A stretch of DNA of 10,488 bases from JBGLNJ01 sp964353405 (GTDB lineage: Bacteria; Chloroflexota; Anaerolineae; Fen-1058): the NCBI GenBank assembly GCA_964353405.1, contig CAYGWJ010000091.1, forward strand, positions 1 to 10,488. The letters run 5' to 3'. The notes beneath the pieces were generated by a model that saw only the letters and a list, made by a program, of their open reading frames with translations, did not search any database and was not told the DNA's origin. A program made the translations under genes and the position numbers. Below, piece after piece: positions 6,301 through 10,488 of this stretch (its first letter is position 1; each line of letters begins with the position of its first letter).

Positions 6301-7604
6301 ATGTCTTCACGTCGTTCGGCTTGCAGACCCTCCTCACGCGCGAGGTGGCGCGCGACCGGACGCAGGCCAACCGCTATCTTTTCAATACCACGTTGCTGCG
6401 CGTGGGACTGGGCATCGCCGGCATCCCGGTGTTGGCTGGATTCATCGCCGTGTTCCAAATGGTCTCGGCTTCCAAGCTCACCACGGACACGATCATCACC
6501 ATCGTGGTGCTCTACGCCGGTCTCTTGCCGAGCAGTTTGGCTGTCGGCCTGACCGGACTGTTCTACGCTTACGAAAAAGCCGAGTACCCGGCGGCGATCA
6601 CCGTCGTGACCGTGCTGATCAAAATCGCGATTGGCGTGCCGGTGCTGGTGCTGACGCAGAGCATCATCGGGCTGGCGGCAACCTCCATCGTCGTCAACAC
6701 GATCACGCTGGGCATCCTGGCGGTGCTGGCGACGCGCATGTTCTTTAGGCCGACCTGGGAAAGCGACCGCACCTTGCAACGTTCGATGCTGCGCGAGTCG
6801 TTCCCGCTGATGGTCAACAATCTGCTGTCGGCGCTGTTCTTCAAGGTGGACGTGACGCTGCTCAAGCCGCTCAAGGGCGATGCGCCTGTGGGTTGGTACA
6901 ACCAGGCGTACAAGTGGGTGGACGCGCTCAACGTCATCCCGGCGTATTTTACCTTTGCGCTGTTCCCGGTGCTCAGCCGTCAAGCCGCCGAAGACAAAGA
7001 CGCCGCGCGCCGCTCGTATCATCTGGCGCTCAAGCTGCTGGTGATGGTGGCGCTGCCAGTGGCGGTGTTCACCACGTTCTTTGCGCGCCAGCTGACAACC
7101 ATCATCACCTTTGGCGACCCGCGCTTTCAACCGGATTCGACCATCGCGCTGCAATTGATGATCTGGAGTATCCCTTTTGGCTGGATCAACTCGGTGACGA
7201 ATTATGTCCTCATCGCGCTGGGCCAGCAGCGCAAGCTCACCAATGCGTTCCTCATCGGGCTAGGGTTCAACGTCATCGCCAACCTGATCTTTATCCCGCT
7301 GTATTCCTACAAAGCCGCCGCCATCATCACGATCCTGTCCGAGATTGTCGAAGGCAGCGCGTTCTACTGGTATATCCGCAAGAGCATCGGCCCGGTGCCG
7401 TGGGCGGGGCTGTTGTGGAAGGTAGCGGGCGCAGCCACGGCGATGCTCGCCGTAATGTTCGCTCTCACTCGCATGAATGGATGGCTGGCACTCGTCGCGG
7501 GATTTGTCATTTATCCCGCCGTGCTCATCACTCTGCGCGCGTTTGGGCCAGAAGAGCGAGCAGTGCTTGCGCCGATCATATCCCGACGGTCGCGAAGGGC
7601 TTGA
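3387..7604 (+). CDS. Giant fusion: YfhO-type membrane protein joined to oligosaccharide flippase
   Basis: A 1405-residue inner-membrane protein with two parts. Residues about 35-915 resemble YfhO/GT-C-like proteins: a first membrane helix, then YGFQPWK (P74), W-N-P-Y-T-F-A-G near residue 117 and YPFSL, many helices, then a soluble part with LDLLNVKYVIT, PRAFTLP and W-L-V-L-G-D-S-Y-F-P-G-W. Residues about 916-1405 form a MOP-superfamily polysaccharide flippase starting AARRVAKNSF, with M-A-R-V-L-G-P-D-G-V-G-R-Y and TLLTREVARD, and about twelve or more hydrophobic segments. A short charged linker (R-E-S-A-E-D-S) follows the last YfhO helix; no stop or ribosome site separates the parts. The ATG at 3387 overlaps the upstream stop; an alternative GTG at 3357 would add 10 residues. 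It probably uses polyprenol-linked sugar from the upstream enzyme and flips a lipid-linked glycan. Five repeat insertions lie in the first half. Confidence 0.85.
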   Translation: MIAARDERRMTNDEGTLAVDRDGRGKFVVGRAQRPFVTLLIILGLFLLPLALLWQQALGGKTLVPADVLYGFQPWKSAAAQFGISYPQNHLVADLVLENYAWKRFMVDSLRQGEIPLWNPYTFAGEPFLANGQHSALYPFSLIFYALRVPLWQAYGWFAVSQLWLAGVWMYLLARVLGLRRASAVVAAVTYQLSAFFVFSIVFSMIIAAAAWLPFILAMAELVIRQHPALGGRPARAPWAVLGALGLGLAMLAGHPEMIYPYTLFVVGVFALWRLAATLRRLESLRKVIPTVAWLAVMIGLGLALGAIQFLPMVEVLTLNFRQGSASLSQVLSWSFPWRRIIAFLVPNFFGNETHHAYLDVFSWQTMPARIYPDGQYVWWGLKTSVEGAAYLGILPLVLAMLGIFTAKSAKNAEVKVSANSALSAFNNWFNHPYVPFFAVLALFSIALVFPTGLYAVVYTLPGLGQLHTPFRWVFPYTFSIAVLAGFGAEFLARTRQDVVGQDGILPYERRIKVVAWTLFWSGFAFVAALLISRCVLPVQSLRLADAAVARLAKADATFADGRMFYSYEFPWLLIFGLWVMACGIVVRVSRCPIYLPFKHRPIWEVLAVAVIVLDLFAYDYGFNPAVDPKLLDYRPPVLDFLKQDTSLWRFTTLDIHGVKTMNANSGWWNGLQDVRGYDSAFPKQYLRYINTIEQQDDYLYNRIGPVRDARALDSPMLDLLNVKYVITQDEIPNTKFTLVYNKEVRVYRNEAVAPRAFTLPQACTVYTDDELAAMGKYDPRQYVIVAGDKMQEASRARQVCILHPANITVYKSNEVWIDADAKESSWLVLGDSYFPGWVAYVRPFGQGEEQEKPLTITRVDGNFRAVQLEPGAWTVRFKYSPLSLKLGAFTTFIAAMVLVLIVGVYVWRYAYRESAEDSAARRVAKNSFTAIMLNLMTKALDLAFAMLMARVLGPDGVGRYYFAVVIFAWFDVFTSFGLQTLLTREVARDRTQANRYLFNTTLLRVGLGIAGIPVLAGFIAVFQMVSASKLTTDTIITIVVLYAGLLPSSLAVGLTGLFYAYEKAEYPAAITVVTVLIKIAIGVPVLVLTQSIIGLAATSIVVNTITLGILAVLATRMFFRPTWESDRTLQRSMLRESFPLMVNNLLSALFFKVDVTLLKPLKGDAPVGWYNQAYKWVDALNVIPAYFTFALFPVLSRQAAEDKDAARRSYHLALKLLVMVALPVAVFTTFFARQLTTIITFGDPRFQPDSTIALQLMIWSIPFGWINSVTNYVLIALGQQRKLTNAFLIGLGFNVIANLIFIPLYSYKAAAIITILSEIVEGSAFYWYIRKSIGPVPWAGLLWKVAGAATAMLAVMFALTRMNGWLALVAGFVIYPAVLITLRAFGPEERAVLAPIISRRSRRA
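3402..3429 (+). repeat. Heptamer tandem repeat, four copies of GACGAAN
   Basis: Four head-to-tail 7-base units, GACGAAC, GACGAAT, GACGAAC and GACGAAG, start 12 bases after the glycosyltransferase stop codon and encode the polar stretch DERRMTNDE at the fusion protein's N-terminus. The repeat lies before the first membrane helix, where extra residues should be tolerated. It resembles short heptameric repeats known from intergenic DNA in cyanobacteria and other phyla. Confidence 0.75.
4217..4250 (+). repeat. Perfect 13-bp inverted repeat inside the YfhO region
   Basis: The arms AACCTTGCGAAGG (4217-4229) and CCTTCGCAAGGTT (4238-4250) are exact reverse complements around an 8-base loop. Each arm is nearly palindromic itself (AACCTT-GCG-AAGGTT). 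The element is translated as T-L-R-R-L-E-S-L-R-K-V, a basic insert between hydrophobic segments. It looks like a REP-like palindromic unit inserted in frame. Confidence 0.75.
4602..4662 (+). repeat. Nine-base tandem units with an imperfect inverted partner
   Basis: Units CCGCCAAGA, GCGCCAAGA and ACGCAGAGG (4603-4629) encode a three-residue repeat pattern (TAK-SAK-NAE, read one base earlier). The following 4635-4662 stretch is an imperfect reverse complement of them, with CTCTGCG matching exactly and patchy pairing beyond. Together they could form a long imperfect hairpin in a loop between membrane helices. Confidence 0.55.
4882..4912 (+). repeat. Perfect 14-bp inverted repeat inside the YfhO region
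   Basis: The arms TCGTAGGGCAAGAT (4882-4895) and ATCTTGCCCTACGA (4899-4912) are exact reverse complements with a 3-base loop, GGC. It is translated as V-V-G-Q-D-G-I-L-P-Y-E-R-R, a polar insert between two hydrophobic stretches. Such a long perfect stem in coding sequence is unlikely by chance and suggests a mobile palindromic repeat. Confidence 0.78.
5745..5803 (+). repeat. Degenerate heptad repeat with inverted heptad partner
   Basis: Left units GCAGGAG, ACAAGAT, GCAAGAG and GCAAG (5745-5770) face the right units TGCATCC, TGCATCC and TGC (5787-5803), whose reverse complement is the same GCAGGAT-type heptad. The stretch encodes G-D-K-M-Q-E-A-S-R-A-R-Q-V-C-I-L-H just before the conserved soluble region of the YfhO part. 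The pairing is imperfect, so this is the weakest of the intragenic repeats. Confidence 0.45.
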
Positions 7605-7629
7605 CAGCGTAAAGCAAATGGCCTAAGAT
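7601..7629 (+). promoter_or_regulatory. Promoter for the DUF433 gene, overlapping the flippase stop codon
   Basis: A perfect TTGACA (7601-7606) contains the flippase TGA stop (7602-7604). A 17-base spacer leads to TAAGAT (7624-7629, four of six consensus bases). Transcription would start near 7636, just before the AGGAGG ribosome site at 7641-7646. No terminator is visible after the flippase, so read-through from the glycan operon is possible. Confidence 0.55.
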
Positions 7630-7655
7630 GAGACTGGTACAGGAGGTAGCCAAAC

Positions 7656-8225
7656 ATGAGTCAGCCAGTTTCCCCTCGGCTGCAACAAGCCATCGAGATG
7701 ATCGAATCACTGTCACTGGATGAACAGAGGCAGTTGATCGAGATTGTCCGCCAACGCTTGATCCAGTACCAACGCGCTGAACTGGTTGCGCAAGTCGCTG
7801 AAGCGCGTCAGGCTTACCAGCAGGGCGCGGTTAATCGTGGCACGGTCGCCGATTTGATGAGGGAGATTGAAACTCAACCCACAGTTATCAGAAGCAGCCG
7901 AGGCTTGTCCATTGCCGGTACACGCATCACACTTTACGACATCATGGACTATCTCACAGCCGACTGGCCGCCCGATCTGATTCGCGATTGGTTCGGCCTG
8001 GCCGACAAGCAGATGGCCGACGTGATGGATTACATCGAAACGCACCGCGCCGAAGTTGAAGCTGAATACCAATTTGTTTTGCAGCAGGCTGAGGAAACTC
8101 GCCGCTATTGGGAAAGACGCAATCAGGAGCGACTGGCTCAAGTTGCTACTTTGCCGCCCAAGCCCAGACAGGAAGAGATCCGAGCCAAACTCGCCGCCTG
8201 GAAAGCAAGCCTGGAACCGGTATGA
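7656..8225 (+). CDS. DUF433 antitoxin-like protein
   Basis: A 189-residue cytoplasmic protein. The middle (about residues 80-135) is a DUF433 domain, with G-L-S-I-A-G-T-R-I-T-L-Y-D-I and W-P-P-D-L-I-R-D-W-F-G-L followed by a helix ending Y-I-E-T-H-R. DUF433 proteins have a helical DNA-binding fold and are commonly antitoxins paired with PIN-like/DUF5615-type toxins. The N-terminal ~70 residues (ESLSLDEQRQLIEIVRQRL, then a G-T-V-A-D-L-M-R-E motif) resemble another antitoxin-associated helical segment; the C-terminal ~55 residues are charged and probably coiled coil. AGGAGG lies 9 bases before the ATG. The stop overlaps the ATG of the broken toxin remnant (ATGA at 8222-8225), the usual coupling in such pairs. 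With its partner broken, it is probably an orphan antitoxin or stand-alone repressor. Confidence 0.78.
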   Translation: MSQPVSPRLQQAIEMIESLSLDEQRQLIEIVRQRLIQYQRAELVAQVAEARQAYQQGAVNRGTVADLMREIETQPTVIRSSRGLSIAGTRITLYDIMDYLTADWPPDLIRDWFGLADKQMADVMDYIETHRAEVEAEYQFVLQQAEETRRYWERRNQERLAQVATLPPKPRQEEIRAKLAAWKASLEPV

Positions 8226-8393
8226 TCACCATCCTGGCAGACCACAACATCGAAGGGCAGGCCATTGCGTTGTGGGGAACTTAGCGCAGGCGACTGGTTG
8301 GAACTGTGCCCTCTCCGTCTTGCCACTTTTACCCAGGTGGGCTTGCCACTGGAAAGCAGTGAAAGTGCGGCGATGATATCAAAAATAACTTGA
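8222..8393 (+). pseudogene. Remnant of the DUF433 partner toxin (PIN-like/DUF5615-type), frameshifted and truncated
   Basis: From the ATG overlapping the DUF433 stop, the frame reads M-I-T-I-L-A-D-H-N-I-E-G-Q-A-I-A-L-W-G-T and then stops at TAG (8282-8284). The downstream frame (phase of 8292) continues plausibly as A-G-D-W-L-E-L-C-P-L-R-L-A-T-F-T-Q-V-G-L-P, the next segment I expect from this toxin-like family. Thus one base was gained or two were lost near 8278-8285. After G-L-P-L-E-S, around 8360, the resemblance ends, the DNA turns AT-rich and a TGA follows at 8391-8393. The rest of the gene is absent from the window. The family match is from memory of DUF433-adjacent genes; the frame switch itself is visible. 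Confidence 0.6.
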
Positions 8394-8446
8394 CTGATTA
8401 TTGGGAAGCAGAACATCCCGATGTTTTATGTAATTAATATTGATGA

Positions 8447-8475
8447 TTGACTTTTTTTGTTTTTTAGAGTATATT
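8447..8475 (+). promoter_or_regulatory. Promoter of the ATPase-RloB module
   Basis: TTGACT (8447-8452, five of six) is separated by 17 bases, mostly T, from TATATT (8470-8475, five of six). Transcription would start near 8482. The surrounding AT-rich stretch would open easily. No inverted operator repeat for a dedicated repressor was seen. Confidence 0.6.
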
Positions 8476-8514
8476 CGAGAAAATATCGCGAAAAATCGCT
8501 GAAAGGATATGAAA

Positions 8515-9813
8515 ATGCTAGTGGAATTCAGTGTTGGCAATTATAGATCGTTTAAAGACACAGTGACTTTCAGCATGGTTGCCGCGAAGATGACTGCTCA
8601 AGATAAGCAATTAGATGAAAATAATGTGTTTAAAGTGGATGATGATTTGAGTCTGCTTAGGAGTAGCGCTATTTACGGAGCAAACGCTAGCGGAAAAAGC
8701 AACCTTGCCGCCGCACTGCAATTTATGCGTTTATTCGTCCTAAATTCATCTAAAGAAACACAAGTTGCCGAAAACATCATTGTAGAACCATTCCGCCTAA
8801 GTACTGACACTATAGATAAACCATCTTCTTTTGAGATAGTCTTTATTCTAGAAGGGCGCAAGTATCGATATGGTTTTACTGTAAATACACAAAATGTAGT
8901 ATCGGAATGGTTATATCATGTGCCTCTTACAAGGGAAGCCAAACTATTTGAACGCCAGCTAGATAAAATCAGAGTGACCAATTCTTTTAAAGAGGGCAAA
9001 GCGATTACGGACAAAACACGCAACAATGCGCTGTTCTTGTCAGTAGTGGCACAATTTAACGGTGCATTATCTCAAAAAATACTTCATTGGTTTAGGAACG
9101 TGAACATCATTTCGGGCCTCAGCGATATGGGGCTGTTGCCATATACCATTCAGCTACTAGGAGATGCAAAGCGCCGAGATGAGGTTGTTGGGTTGATCAA
9201 AAAACTAGACTTGGACATTGATGACATCCGGGTTGAGAAGGGCAAATTGCCTACTTTCAGAGATGCTCCACAAGAGATGCGTGGACTCGTTGAAGAACTT
9301 GTGAAACTATCTAAACGCCCCGATGCTGAATTAATAGAACTTCAGACCTCACACAGAAAGTACAACTCAAATGGTGAACAGGTCTCGTTTGAATCGTTTG
9401 ACGTTGATAAGCATGAATCGGAGGGAACAAAGAAACTCGTTGCGTTATCAGGGCCATTGATTGACACGTTGAAGAATGGGAAAACCCTATTTGTGGACGA
9501 GATGGATGCGCGTCTACACCCGCTAATTACCTGTGCAATTATTGGCCTATTCAACTCAAAAGAGTCTAACCCCAATAATGCCCAGCTGATTTTTATAACC
9601 CATGACACAAATCTTCTCAGCAAAGATAGGTTTCGCAGAGATCAGATTTGGTTTGCAGAAAAAGACAAATTGGGGGCTACGCATTTACACTCGTTGGTTG
9701 AATACAAGGTTCGAAACGATGCTTCCTTCGATACCGATTATATTAGCGGCAAATATGGGGCAATTCCTTTCATAGGCAACTTGAGCCGTCTGGTGAGTAG
9801 CGCCGATGCCTAA
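8515..9813 (+). CDS. AAA/ABC-type ATPase of a putative anti-phage pair (AbiLi/COG1106-like)
   Basis: A 432-residue ATPase of the AAA15/AAA21 (COG1106) group, related to SMC/OLD/ABC ATPases. It opens with LVEFSVGNYRSFKD, typical of the group. Walker A is GANASGKS (55-62), an ABC-like signature ESEGT lies at 301-305, Walker B is TLFVDEMD with D328/E329, a D-loop-like R-L-H-P follows, and the switch histidine is H363 in IFITHD. The region between Walker A and the signature is the variable insert. The ATG at 8515 is preferred because AAGGA (8503-8507) lies 7 bases before it; the ATG at 8509 is only 1 base away. The next gene overlaps by 8 bases. ATPase plus RloB is the AbiL architecture, in which the ATPase probably senses infection and controls the effector. 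Codons are AT-rich, unlike all upstream genes. Confidence 0.87.
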   Translation: MLVEFSVGNYRSFKDTVTFSMVAAKMTAQDKQLDENNVFKVDDDLSLLRSSAIYGANASGKSNLAAALQFMRLFVLNSSKETQVAENIIVEPFRLSTDTIDKPSSFEIVFILEGRKYRYGFTVNTQNVVSEWLYHVPLTREAKLFERQLDKIRVTNSFKEGKAITDKTRNNALFLSVVAQFNGALSQKILHWFRNVNIISGLSDMGLLPYTIQLLGDAKRRDEVVGLIKKLDLDIDDIRVEKGKLPTFRDAPQEMRGLVEELVKLSKRPDAELIELQTSHRKYNSNGEQVSFESFDVDKHESEGTKKLVALSGPLIDTLKNGKTLFVDEMDARLHPLITCAIIGLFNSKESNPNNAQLIFITHDTNLLSKDRFRRDQIWFAEKDKLGATHLHSLVEYKVRNDASFDTDYISGKYGAIPFIGNLSRLVSSADA

Positions 9814-10414
9814 ACAACCCGGTCGCAAAAGGCGGTCTCGCATATATTCTGAGCGTAGAGTTGATGTACTGGACACAATCGAGCGTTTTCTGATTGTGTG
9901 CGAAGGAGAAAAAACTGAACCCAATTATTTCCGAAGTTTCCGGGTTCCTAAAAAGGTAATTGATGTCAGAGGGTTTGGATTTAATACTATGGCGTTAGTT
10001 GAGAAGGCTCTGGAACTGAAAAGCGACAGTGATTATGACCAAGTGTGGTGTGTCTTTGACAGAAATTCATTCCAAGTAGAAGCCTTTAATAGGGCTATCG
10101 CTTTCGCGCAACAGAGTGACATCCAAGTTGCATATTCAAATGAGGCCTTTGAGTTGTGGTATTTGTTGCACTTCAATTATTATGATACTGCAATGAGTCG
10201 AGGCGATTACATTACAAAACTAGGCGAGCTATTAGGGCGCAAATACGAGAAAAACAGCGAGACAATGTATGAAGAAGTGGAGCGCCGTCAAAGTGATGCC
10301 ATACGGAATGCAAAGAGACTACTTGAACAATACACTCCGCGTGATCCCGCGCACGATAATCCATCCACAACTGTCCACTTATTGGTTGAACAACTAAACA
10401 GGTTTGTTCGCTAG
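9806..10414 (+). CDS. rloB: RloB-family protein, probable Toprim-like effector (AbiLii-like)
   Basis: A 202-residue protein with the full RloB pattern: a basic N-terminal tail (P-G-R-K-R-R-S-R), then FLIVCEGEKTEPNYF (E33, E35), VWCVFDRNSF with D85, and YSNEAFELWYLLHF (N112, E113, E116). The E, then D, then downstream acidic order fits a Toprim-like metal-dependent nuclease core, similar in layout to the AriB (DUF4435) effector of PARIS systems; nuclease action is inferred, not shown. The ATG lies inside the last codons of the ATPase gene (8-base overlap), so the two are translationally coupled and likely form a complex. A weak ribosome site, GGTGAG, precedes it. The C-terminal helix ends L-V-E-Q-L-N-R-F-V-R and the length is normal for the family. 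Its codons are AT-rich, consistent with transfer of the module. Confidence 0.87.
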   Translation: MPKQPGRKRRSRIYSERRVDVLDTIERFLIVCEGEKTEPNYFRSFRVPKKVIDVRGFGFNTMALVEKALELKSDSDYDQVWCVFDRNSFQVEAFNRAIAFAQQSDIQVAYSNEAFELWYLLHFNYYDTAMSRGDYITKLGELLGRKYEKNSETMYEEVERRQSDAIRNAKRLLEQYTPRDPAHDNPSTTVHLLVEQLNRFVR

Positions 10415-10431
10415 CCTAACCGTTGTGCAAC

Positions 10432-10457
10432 AGCGGGCCTAATCAAGTCAGGCCGCT
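10432..10457 (+). terminator. Imperfect hairpin after rloB, no U-tract
   Basis: AGCGGGCCT (10432-10440) pairs with AGGCCGCT (10450-10457) over 8 bp with one bulged G and a 9-base loop, 18 bases after the rloB stop. No T-run follows directly, so it is a poor intrinsic terminator. It may be an end structure of the module or part of a larger repeat cut by the window edge. Confidence 0.35.
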
Positions 10458-10488
10458 CGAAAACTGAACTTTAACAACGCCGAACAAC

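Noticed and set aside
5862..7154. 430-codon open frame on the minus strand
   Set aside because: It lies antisense to the flippase half, is packed with H, Q, R, D and E as expected from the reverse of hydrophobic codons, and shows no domain or ribosome site.
6893..7612. 239-codon + strand frame overlapping the flippase
   Set aside because: It is a shifted-frame shadow of clear flippase codons, with H/R/A-rich composition and no domain.
8390..8395. First TTGACT as a -35 box for the ATPase
   Set aside because: No good -10 box lies at the right spacing, and the second TTGACT at 8447 has TATATT exactly 17 bases downstream.
8509..8514. ATG at 8509 as the start of the ATPase
   Set aside because: AAGGA would be only 1 base away; the ATG at 8515 has a 7-base spacing and gives the usual family N-terminus.

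Overview
The window reads as a stretch of bacterial chromosome, most likely from Chloroflexota (Anaerolineae-like). The phylum is inferred from the gene mix (roadblock and V4R regulators, a YfhO-type protein beside polyprenol-phosphate mannose synthase, a DUF433 antitoxin with its toxin remnant) and the GC-rich codon use; there is no rRNA or other marker. All supported genes lie on the + strand.

Layout. (1) 1-110: the end of an unrecognised gene, then a possible 61-residue two-helix membrane protein (186-371). (2) 402-2595: a regulatory cassette with a strong sigma70-type promoter, a roadblock/LC7 protein, a V4R-domain protein with a cysteine cluster, and a response regulator whose output domain is a degenerate GGDEF. 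It ends at a clear intrinsic terminator. (3) 2614-7604: an envelope glycan operon. A GT2 polyprenol-phosphate mannose synthase-like enzyme overlaps by ATGA a 1405-residue protein that joins a YfhO-type GT-C-like membrane protein to an oligosaccharide flippase. The enzyme would supply the lipid-linked sugar donor, the first half of the fusion could use it, and the second half could move the product across the membrane. (4) 7601-8393: a promoter overlapping the flippase stop codon drives a DUF433 antitoxin-like gene. Its expected downstream toxin survives only as a frameshifted, truncated remnant. (5) About 8360-10488: an abruptly AT-rich island with its own promoter and two overlapping genes, an AAA/ABC-type ATPase (COG1106-like) and an RloB-family protein. 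This is the architecture of AbiL-type and, more loosely, PARIS-type anti-phage systems.

Most notable: the ATPase-RloB pair sits exactly where a toxin gene has decayed. The YfhO-flippase fusion gene also carries several in-frame palindromic or tandem repeats (3402-3429, 4217-4250, 4602-4662, 4882-4912, 5745-5803), all in its first half, which look like intergenic-type repeat elements that invaded coding sequence. No tRNA, rRNA, CRISPR array, transposase or integrase was seen.
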